Part shown: in pieces, positions 15,799 to 23,770 of the stretch
Layout of the letters: every line of letters starts with the position of its first letter
Position numbering within the stretch: position 1 is the first letter of the stretch
Virus record (IMG/VR): IMGVR_UViG_3300021171_000030
Span: 1 to 35,969 of that record
Source: a virus
Direction: 5' to 3' (one strand)
Length of the DNA stretch: 35,969 bases
Made by a program: the position numbers and the translations under genes
Notes under the pieces: generated by a model
The model's database searches: none
What the model was told of the DNA's origin: nothing
Seen by the model: the letters and a program-made list of their open reading frames with translations, nothing else

Positions 15799-18700
15799 TG
15801 TTGTATATAAGTCACATTACCAGCAAGAGCTGTTGTACCACTTTGAATTAAACATATTCCATGGCCGGCTGTAGTAGTTCTAGCAATAGTAGCCCCACCA
15901 TTACCAAGAGTTAAACCACCATTAGCCGCTAAAGACATACCACTAGCAGCAGTTGTGCTACCAATAGCCGCAACTGGAGTACCTGTAGTACAACTTGCTC
16001 CAGTACCGCCAACAAGATTTATAACTGCTGTAGCTCCAGCAACAAGTGAAAACGAACAAATATAAACTTGAGTTGATCCCGATGGAGCAACTAATTGAAC
16101 AGTTCCAGAAGATGTTGCTATAGCAACATTAGTTTTTGTTAATGATTGACATGGATCAGTAGATGTAGAAACTGGTGTCATAGATGCGACACCTTGAACA
16201 GTTACTACGTTACTAGAAGCTGTTCCTGCTGTACCGGGAGCACTACCGGCAATTGTTGCAGTATCTGTAGCTACAGTAACTCTAGGCGTACCAGCTCCTT
16301 GAGCACCAGTACCAGTTGATACAGTAGTTGATCCAATTTGAGCTAATGAGACACCATTAGTAGTTCCTACTGTAGTTTGGTCTATTCCAACTTTACCAAT
16401 AATAGCTGATCCTGCAACTAATGCAGGTAAAGTAGTAATAGAACCTATATTCCAAGTACCGGACTGAATTGCAGAAACAGTATTATTAGCAAAACTACCA
16501 TAAAAAGGAGTACCTGTAATTGTTATAGTACCAGCAGAATATGCTGAAATTCTTGCTCGCAAAGAAGTCAACGCATTTACAGGAATAAGAAATTGTCCGG
16601 TAGTTGTAGTTGTAATTACTGAAGCTCCTCCAGCAATAGGATAAGCTGCAACAGAAAAATATGTGCCTACACTATCAGTGCCTTCAAAATTAATAGTTGT
16701 ACCACCAGAACATGCAACAGAACAATTTACATCTACTAAAGCTGTACTATAATTAGTAACTGTTAAAACTGTACCATTAGCATTTCCAGTTGCTGCACTC
16801 TGCATAGTAGTTGAAGTAGTCGTACCACCTAAAATAGGCCAAGTGCCTGATTGAGCAGCTTGAACAGCTAGTGTACCTGTCCCCACAATTGTAGCATTAA
16901 GATTAGCAGCAGTAGCTTGTGTTACTGCTGTAGTTGATGTTGTATCAAGTACAGCATGTAAATTAGTGCCAGTAGCTTGAGTAACTATATTTGTCCAAGT
17001 ACCAGATTGTGATACAGAAACAGCAGTAGCATTAGAACCTGTATTAGCAAGAGATACCTGTACTGGTGCAGATGATGTTCCTATTTCAGTACCAGAAGCA
17101 TTACGCAAGTTGACAAATCCAGCTCTATTAGCTGTCATTTGCCACATACCTTGTTGTCCATTCGTTAAAGCATTACTGGTAGCTGTTGTTTGAAAAAAAC
17201 CGCCTGTACCTGCAAAAAGCGAAGTACCAGCAGTAAAAGTAGCTTCATCAGCAGTAGATACTCCTGATCCGGAACAGTTAGCACATTGTACATTAAGATT
17301 ATTAGAAGTAGACGCTATTACATTCCCTGACCCATCTACAATTTGCGTCTTTTGAGAAGCATTGGTTTGATTAGCTGATGTAGAAGCTCCAGTAGGTAAA
17401 GACACTGTACCAGAAATATTAGTTATATTCCATGTGCCAGATTGTAAAGCTTTAACTAATAAATTCCCAGCATTATCACATTCAAGAGGAGAACCATTAG
17501 TAGAAGTGATTGTAGTAGGAGAAGTATTAAATTGACAACCTGTCTGAAGCCAATTAGCAGGGGCTGCTACATTCTGTCCAACAGCATCCATAATACCACC
17601 AGCATTACCAACAGTTCTAGTAGTCCATATACCAGATTGAGTAGCTGGAAATACACCACCTGTACCAGTAACAAGCATAGCTGTACCATTAGCTCCAGTA
17701 TTAGCTACTGAAACTTGTACTGGTGTAGATGATGTACCGATTTCTGTACCGCTAGCATTTCTTAAATTAGTAAAAGCAGCACGATTAGCCGTCAACTGCA
17801 ACATACCCTGCTGCCCATTAATCAGAGCATTGTTAGTTGCAGTAGTTTGAAAAAAGCCACCAGTGCCAGCAAATAATGATGTTCCTGCTGTAAACGAGGC
17901 TTCATCAGTTGTACTAACACCAGAACCTGAGCAATTCGCGCATTGAACATTTAAATTATTAGATGTTGATGCAATAACATTACCAGACCCATCAACTATC
18001 TGAGTTTTCTGATTAGCATTAGTCTGATTAGCAGCAGTAGCTGCTCCAGTTGGTAATGAAACAGTTCCCGATACATTTGTAATATTCCAAGTACCAGATT
18101 GAGTAGACGCAAATGTAGTATTACCTATAGAACCTCCAACCTGAAATGGAGAACCTAAAGTAGTATTAATTGTTGTTTGAAGTGCAGAAGTAGCAGCACC
18201 TGTAGGTAGAGATATAGTACCAGCAATATTGTTTATGTTATTTGTTGCTCCTGTCAATTGAGTAGCAAATGTACCAGTCCCGATTACAGTTGCATTTAGA
18301 TTAGATGCTGTCCCTTGAGTTACAGTTACAGTTGACAAAGGAGTTAAAGTAGTAAGCTGAGCTGCTGTCAGAACAACAGGTACAGATGATCCTGCAACTT
18401 GCTGACCAAGAGAATACGGCCAAAAAGTACCAGTTACCGGAAAAGTACCTCCAGTTCCAGTTACAAGCCAAGCTGTAGTATTTGCTGTATTTCCCGGCTG
18501 TACTGTCCACGTACCAGATTGAGTTGAAGCAAAACTACTATTACCAATTGATCCACCAGCTTGAAATGGGGAGCCAAGAGTATTATTAATAGTAGTCAAC
18601 CCAGCCGCAGTAGATGCACCTGTAGGCAAAGGTAAAGAAGTTGCTGAAATAGGTTGTGTAACTCCTGACCCATCTACTTTAACTGCTCCGCTAGAAGAAA

Positions 18701-18881
18701 CAGCCGCGCACTGAGAAGGAGTAGTAGCATCACAAAATAGTTGCTGAGCGTAATTTATACCACCATTTAGTATTGATCCAAATATAGTACCAGAACCTTG
18801 AGTAACATTATAATTAGCAGCAATACTAGCTCCTAAGCCAATACTAATAATAGCAATTGCAGCTAATATAAATTTTTTCAT
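15795..18881 (-). CDS. secreted-type long fibre-like protein with internal duplication
   Basis: 1028 aa. Signal peptide MKKFILAAIAIISIGLGASIA (cut before ANYNV). The body is a chain of short beta repeats with the recurring phrase QSGTWNI/T (at least six times) and SLPTGA, typical of elongated beta-solenoid fibres. A block of about 140 residues from SGTWNITNVSGTVSLPTG to NTGANGTA is repeated almost unchanged (copy 1 at about 17682-18100, copy 2 at about 17025-17445); each copy contains VQCANCSGSG with a C-x-x-C pair. The last 130 residues form a cysteine-containing globular end (CQSLTKTNVAIATSSGTVQL, later GHGICLIQSGT). ATGA overlap with the next gene shows coupling. Likely tail fibre or surface adhesin. 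Confidence 0.65.
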   Translation of the reverse strand: MKKFILAAIAIISIGLGASIAANYNVTQGSGTIFGSILNGGINYAQQLFCDATTPSQCAAVSSSGAVKVDGSGVTQPISATSLPLPTGASTAAGLTTINNTLGSPFQAGGSIGNSSFASTQSGTWTVQPGNTANTTAWLVTGTGGTFPVTGTFWPYSLGQQVAGSSVPVVLTAAQLTTLTPLSTVTVTQGTASNLNATVIGTGTFATQLTGATNNINNIAGTISLPTGAATSALQTTINTTLGSPFQVGGSIGNTTFASTQSGTWNITNVSGTVSLPTGAATAANQTNANQKTQIVDGSGNVIASTSNNLNVQCANCSGSGVSTTDEASFTAGTSLFAGTGGFFQTTATNNALINGQQGMLQLTANRAAFTNLRNASGTEIGTSSTPVQVSVANTGANGTAMLVTGTGGVFPATQSGIWTTRTVGNAGGIMDAVGQNVAAPANWLQTGCQFNTSPTTITSTNGSPLECDNAGNLLVKALQSGTWNITNISGTVSLPTGASTSANQTNASQKTQIVDGSGNVIASTSNNLNVQCANCSGSGVSTADEATFTAGTSLFAGTGGFFQTTATSNALTNGQQGMWQMTANRAGFVNLRNASGTEIGTSSAPVQVSLANTGSNATAVSVSQSGTWTNIVTQATGTNLHAVLDTTSTTAVTQATAANLNATIVGTGTLAVQAAQSGTWPILGGTTTSTTMQSAATGNANGTVLTVTNYSTALVDVNCSVACSGGTTINFEGTDSVGTYFSVAAYPIAGGASVITTTTTGQFLIPVNALTSLRARISAYSAGTITITGTPFYGSFANNTVSAIQSGTWNIGSITTLPALVAGSAIIGKVGIDQTTVGTTNGVSLAQIGSTTVSTGTGAQGAGTPRVTVATDTATIAGSAPGTAGTASSNVVTVQGVASMTPVSTSTDPCQSLTKTNVAIATSSGTVQLVAPSGSTQVYICSFSLVAGATAVINLVGGTGASCTTGTPVAAIGSTTAASGMSLAANGGLTLGNGGATIARTTTAGHGICLIQSGTTALAGNVTYIQQ
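17025..18100 (-). repeat. internal duplication in the 1028-aa fibre-like gene (about 17025-17445 and 17682-18100)
   Basis: Two blocks of about 420 bp encode nearly the same 140 residues (roughly 90% identical by eye), including KTQIVDGSGNVIASTSNNLN and AGTSLFAGTGGFFQTTAT. The DNA differs at many third codon positions (for example TTCTTAAATTAG against TACGCAAGTTGA over the same residues on the plus strand). The spacer between copies holds different QSGTW repeats. Confidence 0.85.
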
Positions 18882-18882
18882 T

Positions 18883-19065
18883 TTAAAAAACCCCTAACAT
18901 GGGTAACGGGCAACCATTAGATAAATCTAATGCTGTACCCGCGCAAGGATCAGGACCAGTAGTGCCACTTTGATTACCAACATGAAGCGTTAGCATATTG
19001 CTAGCGCCAAATGATGAACCTATACCAATCAATAAAATAATTAAAATTTGAAAAATAAATTTCAT
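18883..19065 (-). CDS. small secreted protein
   Basis: 60 aa: signal peptide MKFIFQILIILLIGIGSSFG followed by only about 40 residues (ASNMLTLHVGNQSGTTGPDP and a Cys pair). Not recognised. It lies between two other signal-peptide genes with 1-base gaps, so it belongs to the same operon. The mature part may form one disulphide. Could be a minor surface component or a chaperone-like peptide. Confidence 0.6.
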   Translation of the reverse strand: MKFIFQILIILLIGIGSSFGASNMLTLHVGNQSGTTGPDPCAGTALDLSNGCPLPMLGVF

Positions 19066-19066
19066 G

Positions 19067-19510
19067 CTAGTAGTAATGAATATTTACAATATAAGCGTTT
19101 GCTGCTGGTGCCGTTGCGTCGTTATCTGCAATACCAGTAGTGATACACATTACTATACCATCCCCAAAAGCATCTCCATTAATATTAGATATATTAAATC
19201 CTCCACCACTACTAGAGCTACCAAACGGAATTAAATATCTAACAAAAGGAGTTCCTACACCACAAGTAGCAGAAGCAGCATTATATAATTTAATATAAGC
19301 TAGAGTAGTTCCATTGTTAAAACCATCAATGGAATAAACAGTACCACTTGTAGCTTTTATAACTATAGGAGTAACATTATTAGCTGCAATAACTGATACA
19401 ACTTTAATTTTACTATCAGCTTTAAAGATAGCACTTTGAGCATTTAAAGGAGACGATAGTAGTAAAAATAATCCCAAAACTATACTTATAAATTTTATAA
19501 TCTTTTTCAT
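19067..19510 (-). CDS. secreted-type single-domain beta protein
   Basis: 147 aa. Signal peptide MKKIIKFISIVLGLFLLLSSPLNA, cut before QSAIF. The mature part (ATSGTVYSIDGFNNGTTLAY, IKLYNAASATCGVGTPFVRY, ADNDATAPAANAYIVNIHYY) has the pattern of a small beta-sandwich domain that I recall from many phage and metagenomic phage structural proteins. Two cysteines remain after cleavage. AGGA lies six bases before the ATG, and a terminator sits just upstream, so the four genes from here to TerL may start a separate transcript or depend on readthrough. Confidence 0.65.
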   Translation of the reverse strand: MKKIIKFISIVLGLFLLLSSPLNAQSAIFKADSKIKVVSVIAANNVTPIVIKATSGTVYSIDGFNNGTTLAYIKLYNAASATCGVGTPFVRYLIPFGSSSSGGGFNISNINGDAFGDGIVMCITTGIADNDATAPAANAYIVNIHYY

Positions 19511-19521
19511 TTTAAATCCTA

Positions 19522-19548
19522 AAAAAGAATGCCAGCTCCTTAGCTGGC
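19522..19548 (-). terminator. intrinsic terminator
   Basis: Seven-bp stem GCCAGCT/AGCTGGC with a CCTT loop at 19531-19548, followed on the minus strand by ATTCTTTTTT. It ends the transcript of the 19568-19975 gene; the run of T's merges with the ribosome site of the next gene, so some readthrough is expected. Confidence 0.75.
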
Positions 19549-19567
19549 TAGTTTAGGGAGGACTGTT

Positions 19568-19975
19568 TTAACTTGTAATCCAGCGTTGCCAGAAGCCTTG
19601 CTTGATGCACCTTAGTTTCCAAGAAACCAAAGTAGCCATTGCAACAGCAGCACTAGCCGCAGCAAAAGTATTACCAGCGTTTTGAATTTGATCAGTACCG
19701 TTAGGATAAATGTTAGTGGTATTAAGACTATTATTTAAAACACAAATTTCAGCACCGGGATACGATACTGGTAACCTAGCTCCTGCATTATTTGCAGAAC
19801 CTGATTTAATTTCAATATTCGCAGCATCAATAGCAGCAGCAGCAACCTGAGTAGCTCCTACTGCTGTAATAGATGCAAACGAATTTTGACTATCAGTTAA
19901 ATTATTAACATCAAGACCAGCAATCAACTGTCTGCTAGTCGTATATCTTTGATTTGGTGCTTTAGGGAATGACAT
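19568..19975 (-). CDS. small virion/surface beta protein
   Basis: 135 aa without a signal peptide: MSFPKAPNQRYTTSRQLIAG, a variable middle, then GAEICVLNNSLNTTNIYPNG and VSWKLRCIKQGFWQRW. The pattern of a short beta domain with N-I-Y-P-NG and a C-terminal aromatic tail is like small capsid or tail decoration proteins of marine and gut phages, but this is inference. A GAAAGGA site lies eight bases before the ATG. A strong terminator follows, so it is the last gene of the transcript that includes the jelly-roll protein upstream. Confidence 0.55.
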   Translation of the reverse strand: MSFPKAPNQRYTTSRQLIAGLDVNNLTDSQNSFASITAVGATQVAAAAIDAANIEIKSGSANNAGARLPVSYPGAEICVLNNSLNTTNIYPNGTDQIQNAGNTFAAASAAVAMATLVSWKLRCIKQGFWQRWITS

Positions 19976-20008
19976 GGCTGTAATCCTTTCTGTTACAGGG
20001 TTACAGCT

Positions 20009-21478
20009 CTATGGTTCTGCCGAAGCTGAAATGATACCAGTAGCCGATGACGTACCAAGTTGCATCAAGAAGTTAGCTGTTCCTACAGCAGGTAAAACTG
20101 AAGCAGTAGCAGTCATCATAACACCAGTATTACCCGGTACAGTAACCAAAGTATTAGAATAAGTAGCTAAACCAGCAGCCGCTCCTAGAGTAGTATAAGC
20201 TGTTGATGTAAACAATTGAAACCCATTTGTATATTGCATCGCTGGAGCAATACGCATTGGAACAGGGAAACTAATATTACATACAGCAGCAGTAGTGGAA
20301 GTAGTAGTTGTACAGCTAGTAAATGGGACAGGAGTAACTAGCGATTGATTTTCATATACGAAATAAAGATAACTATATTGATATAGAGCTTCAACTGCTG
20401 CTAATGATCTAGCAACTGCGCTTGGTGCAGTAATACCATTAGGGGTAGTTAAAGTAACTTGAGAAGATTTAGCCTCAAGTTGCATAAAATTCAATTCAAT
20501 ATAATCAGTTGTCACAGCAGTAGTAGCTGTTGGTGTCCAACAAATTGAAACACTAACATTAGTAACTGGAGTAGTGGTAGAAGGAATATTGGTAGGAATG
20601 TTAGCATAAATAGAGTAGCGTGTCCAAGTAGTAGAAGCTGTAATAGTCGCTACACCAGAGGCTAAAGTACCAGTAGTGCCAGCAGAGAAGCCTGAAACTC
20701 CTCTAGTCATATTGGTAGGACCAGCAGAAAGCAAGCCTACGTCACCTAGAGCAAATAACGAGCCATTACCCCCAGCAAAGCCAAGAGTGGCTTGAGTACC
20801 AGCAGTATCAGCAGCAGAACTATAATCAATATTTACAGTAATGTTACCATTAGTAGCAGATTGAGTAGAACCATTAAACTCATAGAATGAGAAAATAGCG
20901 TTATTACCAATCAATGGAGCAGCAGCAGCCTTATCAAGCGTTTGCCCTACACAGACAATACCAGCAGCACCACTTGTAGTTCTAGCAATACGCAAAGCCT
21001 TAGTATTATTCTGACCGGGAATAACGGCAGTTGAAGCAGTGCTATCAATTGTAACAGTAACACCGGCAGCAGGAGCAATAACCCACCACCTATCAGCAGT
21101 CATTACAGCAGCAGTTGGAGATAAAGTAGCAAGAGCTGTAACACCTTTAGCTGTACTCAATCTCTGAGCAAGATTAACGCTCATATCGCCACCAATAATA
21201 CGATTGGTGGCAGTACCAAGAATGCCAGATGGAATTAATACAGTTTGAGGATTTTGACCACTTGGATTACCAGTATCTGCCGGAATAACAGCACCATTAG
21301 GAATAGTGCTAGGACCAGCAGGACTAAACTGATTACAAACACCATTATTACCAAAACTCAAGCAAACATCATTACCCGGATCACCGACAATAGGAAAACC
21401 ATTAAAGGCACCCCCAGCAATTGCTATACCAATAGATGCAGTAAGAGCAGCAGCAGTTAAAGTAAGTTTTTTAAGCAT
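20009..21478 (-). CDS. secreted-type tail-fibre-like jelly-roll protein
   Basis: 489 aa from the ATG at 21478 (MLKKLTLTAAALTASIGIAIA, a clear signal peptide), chosen because AGGAG lies seven bases upstream; an upstream GTG-type extension would bury the signal. The mature part contains TADRWWVIAPAAG, FSFYEFNGSTQ, WTRYSIYANIP, VSICWTPTATTA, FMQLEAKSSQV and then LAAVEALYQYSYLYFVYEN. This order (TaDRW, jelly-roll strands, MQLE, then a Tyr-rich segment) is that of carbohydrate-binding-like modules common at the ends of phage tail fibres. Expected to face the outside of the virion or be exported; the signal peptide is unusual for a fibre. Confidence 0.65.
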   Translation of the reverse strand: MLKKLTLTAAALTASIGIAIAGGAFNGFPIVGDPGNDVCLSFGNNGVCNQFSPAGPSTIPNGAVIPADTGNPSGQNPQTVLIPSGILGTATNRIIGGDMSVNLAQRLSTAKGVTALATLSPTAAVMTADRWWVIAPAAGVTVTIDSTASTAVIPGQNNTKALRIARTTSGAAGIVCVGQTLDKAAAAPLIGNNAIFSFYEFNGSTQSATNGNITVNIDYSSAADTAGTQATLGFAGGNGSLFALGDVGLLSAGPTNMTRGVSGFSAGTTGTLASGVATITASTTWTRYSIYANIPTNIPSTTTPVTNVSVSICWTPTATTAVTTDYIELNFMQLEAKSSQVTLTTPNGITAPSAVARSLAAVEALYQYSYLYFVYENQSLVTPVPFTSCTTTTSTTAAVCNISFPVPMRIAPAMQYTNGFQLFTSTAYTTLGAAAGLATYSNTLVTVPGNTGVMMTATASVLPAVGTANFLMQLGTSSATGIISASAEP

Positions 21479-21512
21479 AACAAGCTCCTTATTTGAAACA
21501 GTTAAAACAGAC

Positions 21513-22184
21513 TTAACGTGAAACCCCACCAACCAATTTTAAATTAATTGGTAATGATCGAATTTCTTTAGCTATTTCTGATTTAACATTTGGAGCTTGG
21601 TCAATCACCTTAGCTACTTCCTTAGCTTCAGGTTTTACAAGCTTGATTGTCAATTCATTATTAGTTATATTTTTAATTGAATTATCTATTTCAACTTTAC
21701 CAGTAAATCCTAAAATATCAGAATACAACTTGTAAGCTGCAACCCTATCCTTAGCTTCAATTGTGGGAACAAGACAACCAAACTTAGGACTTAAAATTTT
21801 TTCCTCGGCCAAGGCGAGCACCTTAGCCGCAAGTTGTTCCCTGTCAAGTGGTGGAGAATTTAATTCTAAAGTTTTTAAATAAATATCTCTAGCTGCAATG
21901 ACGATAGGATCAGCTATCCAATTAAAGCTGATCCATAAAGACTTGCTATTATCATCAGGAAATATCTTACCAGCAGCATCCAATGGATTAGAAACTTTAG
22001 CAAGCTCTATTCCATATAGCTTCTTTAACTTTTCATCAGTCTGGTAAGCTGGTATAGGAGCTTGCTGAATAGCTCCTTTCTGCCAAGGTGACTTAGGATC
22101 AATTTTATCATTCCAGCCACCAGCAGGAGCAAAAACCTCAGGCTTTTCTACAGTGAAGCTATCTGCTGGTGGCGTCCATGACAT
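21513..22184 (-). CDS. candidate terminase small subunit
   Basis: 223 aa from the ATG at 22184 (GAG seven bases upstream); TTG 22196 overlapping the previous stop is an alternative start. Helical middle (KSLWISFNWIADPIVIAARD, REQLAAKVLALAEEKI, EAKDRVAAYKLYSDILGFTG) followed by KVEIDNSIKNITNNELTIKL and VKPE. The transition from a helical domain to a short N-N-E-(I/L)-x-(I/V)-x-(F/L)-V-x-P-E tail is what I recall of small terminases in P22-like phages, which recognise pac DNA and bind the portal side of TerL. No other TerS candidate is visible. If right, TerS and TerL are separated by about 8 kb of fibre-type genes. Confidence 0.5.
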   Translation of the reverse strand: MSWTPPADSFTVEKPEVFAPAGGWNDKIDPKSPWQKGAIQQAPIPAYQTDEKLKKLYGIELAKVSNPLDAAGKIFPDDNSKSLWISFNWIADPIVIAARDIYLKTLELNSPPLDREQLAAKVLALAEEKILSPKFGCLVPTIEAKDRVAAYKLYSDILGFTGKVEIDNSIKNITNNELTIKLVKPEAKEVAKVIDQAPNVKSEIAKEIRSLPINLKLVGGVSR

Positions 22185-22192
22185 ACTCACAC

Positions 22193-22783
22193 TCAATCTA
22201 CACGAATTACCAATACACCATCTGCTTCTGACTTGGTATTTTCAGCAACTAAATCATCTTTTAGTACATGTTTAACAATAAATGAAGGTCCAATAAGCTT
22301 AGGACGTGATACTGAGCTAGCTGAGAGTTTAGGATTACCACTCCCATCTAGAGCAAAGGAACCATCCTTATTTCTAATCCTAGAACGAATAGTAACATTC
22401 TCTAGAACATCATCACCATCTTCATTAAGTTCAGCTTGAGAATTTTGGAGCTTAAATTGTGAAACTTGCCTATGGATGTTATAGGATAGAATATCCATAG
22501 TATTAGGATGCTCTAGAGGTACAAAAAATCCTTGTCCTACAGCCAATCCTTCAAATGGATACAAAAACTCAGTTTTAGTCAATCTGTAATCAGCTTTATC
22601 AATAATCTTGTACTTAGCTCTAGCTTCCTCACCCTTACGCTTTACTTCAGCTTCATTCTTATCAGCTAATTCTTTATTCCTAGCAGCTACTTCTTCAGGA
22701 CTAAGAGGTTTATGTTCATCTACAATAGGACGTGCTTCAGGAATAAAAGGATCAGTTCTAGGTCTATCCAAAACTTCATTCAT
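22193..22783 (-). CDS. hypothetical protein upstream of candidate small terminase
   Basis: 196 aa from the ATG at 22783 (MNEVLDRPRTDPFIPEARPI), preferred because GAAAGGG is eight bases upstream; the frame stays open to a TTG at 22834 without a ribosome site. A charged helix (EEVAARNKELADKNEAEVKR) is followed by a folded part (YPFEGLAVGQGFFVPLEHPN, IHRQVSQFKLQNSQAELN). The YPFEGL-VGQGFFVP segment resembles one in the 23771-24466 protein (YPFADMPIGGSFFS), suggesting a shared small domain. Function unknown. Confidence 0.65.
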   Translation of the reverse strand: MNEVLDRPRTDPFIPEARPIVDEHKPLSPEEVAARNKELADKNEAEVKRKGEEARAKYKIIDKADYRLTKTEFLYPFEGLAVGQGFFVPLEHPNTMDILSYNIHRQVSQFKLQNSQAELNEDGDDVLENVTIRSRIRNKDGSFALDGSGNPKLSASSVSRPKLIGPSFIVKHVLKDDLVAENTKSEADGVLVIRVD

Positions 22784-22861
22784 AGAGGTAGCCCTTTCAT
22801 GCATGAGAGGTGGAAGGGCCATAGCAGAACGCAAAGGAAAATGAAAGTAAAATATTTAAAC

Positions 22862-23065
22862 TCAATTCGATTTTTTTGCATTCTCTAATTTAGCATTATA
22901 CTGTTCGATAATCACATTAATATTATTACTCAATTGCTTTAGAGCTTCCATTGTCATTATAACAGTACCAACTACTTTCATTTCAGAAGGATCAATACCA
23001 TCTAAAAAGATTATTCTAGCATTTTCATTTATGTGAAGCTTAAAACCATTTGTATAAATATTCAT
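22862..23065 (-). CDS. small DUF3467-like protein
   Basis: 67 aa: YTNGFKLHINENARIIFLDG, then VVGTVIMTMEALKQLSNNIN and VIIEQY. The alternation of strands, M-T-x-E-A-x-x-L helix and final I-x-x-Y recalls the small DUF3467 family; weak assignment. Overlaps the KTSC gene start by 4 bases. Confidence 0.55.
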   Translation of the reverse strand: MNIYTNGFKLHINENARIIFLDGIDPSEMKVVGTVIMTMEALKQLSNNINVIIEQYNAKLENAKKSN

Positions 23066-23286
23066 TTCATCACCAATGTATTTTTAATAGTAGCAAAGTA
23101 CTTACCTGCTGATTTACTTGCAACTAAATCATCATATGTTTCTTTTGGAACGTTAACATATGTGTAAGTTCTACCAGTAAGAAAAGTAACAGTTAGCTCC
23201 TTTTCTTTTGTATCATATGAAGCACTAGCTATTGAATCCAAGGATAGGAGAGCTGTACTTTTAAATTCATGAGTTAAGATTGTCAT
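23062..23286 (-). CDS. KTSC-domain protein
   Basis: 74 aa. STALLSLDSIASASYDTKEK, LTVTFLTGRTYTYVNVP and SAGKYFATIKNT follow the KTSC domain pattern (S-x-x-I-x-x-x-x-YD, L-x-V-x-F-x-x-G-x-x-Y-x-Y-x-x-VP, S-x-G-x-x-F). The domain is often found alone in phages or attached to RNA-modifying and repair enzymes; a nucleic-acid-related role is thought likely. It is directly abutted by the next genes in both directions. Confidence 0.75.
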   Translation of the reverse strand: MTILTHEFKSTALLSLDSIASASYDTKEKELTVTFLTGRTYTYVNVPKETYDDLVASKSAGKYFATIKNTLVMK

Positions 23287-23526
23287 TTAAATCCTTTCTG
23301 CTTCTGCATCTATAATAGCAATTGTTTCAATACTACAATGATTAGTTAATGCCCAAAAGCTAAGCCTACCTAAATATTTTCGTTCCTCATAATCACCATA
23401 GTTTAATCGTACCTCAGTAACCACATTATCATTATTGCGTAAATCATATATGATTACTAGAATAGGAAGATTTTTATTTACTTCTTTTAACGGAACATTT
23501 TCAATTCCGCGCTTATATTCAATCAT
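23287..23526 (-). CDS. hypothetical small protein
   Basis: 79 aa, not recognised. A beta-strand core (LPILVIIYDLRNNDNVVTEV) ends with IETIAIIDAEAER. Ends one base before the KTSC start. It begins 25 bases after a strong terminator, so it is probably the first gene of the transcript that leads to the fibre/terminase block, though I see no clear promoter. Confidence 0.55.
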   Translation of the reverse strand: MIEYKRGIENVPLKEVNKNLPILVIIYDLRNNDNVVTEVRLNYGDYEERKYLGRLSFWALTNHCSIETIAIIDAEAERI

Positions 23527-23550
23527 TATACATTCTCACATTAAGAATTA

Positions 23551-23590
23551 AAGAGGGGATTGGATAAGCGAAGATACCCAATCCCCTTTA
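23551..23590 (-). terminator. strong intrinsic terminator
   Basis: Nine-bp perfect stem GGGGATTGG (23555-23563) with CCAATCCCC (23578-23586), extended by an A/T pairing, 14-base loop, followed on the minus strand by TCTTTAATTCTT. Because T's and A's flank both sides it may also work on the other strand. It closes the transcript of the 23771-24466 gene and separates the early block from the late genes. Confidence 0.8.
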
Positions 23591-23770
23591 ATATCAATAC
23601 GTCACCTTGCAATAACTAAAATCAATAGCACGGTTTCCTAGAGTTTGCAACCTCTATTCCCATGCTGTAAGGCCAAAAGTTTTTTCATATATAGGAAACC
23701 TACTAGTGATAAGACTAGCTAGGGAATATATATGTTACAGGGTTATCACGTCCTGCTACTTTATGACCAA
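23591..23770 (-). ncRNA. candidate structured 3' UTR or small RNA
   Basis: About 180 bases with no gene, between the stop of the 231-aa gene and a strong terminator. Inverted repeats seen on the minus strand: GGTTTCCTA with TAGGAAACC (9 bp), TATTCCC with GGGAATA (7 bp, interleaved with the first), CTGTAA with TTACAG, GTGATAA with TTATCAC and a local CTAGT-CTTATC-ACTAG hairpin. The density is far above that in the rest of the window. It does not fit a tRNA. Function unknown; a processed 3' UTR RNA, an antiterminator, or a protein-binding RNA are all possible. Confidence 0.45.

Noticed and set aside
23630-23700. tRNA-like shape (7-9 bp closing stem GGTTTCC/GGAAACC with an inner TAGAG/CTCTA stem)
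   Set aside because: The T-loop would be 8 bases without the TTC-A pattern, there is no D-arm with GG and no clear anticodon stem; kept only as unspecific structured RNA.
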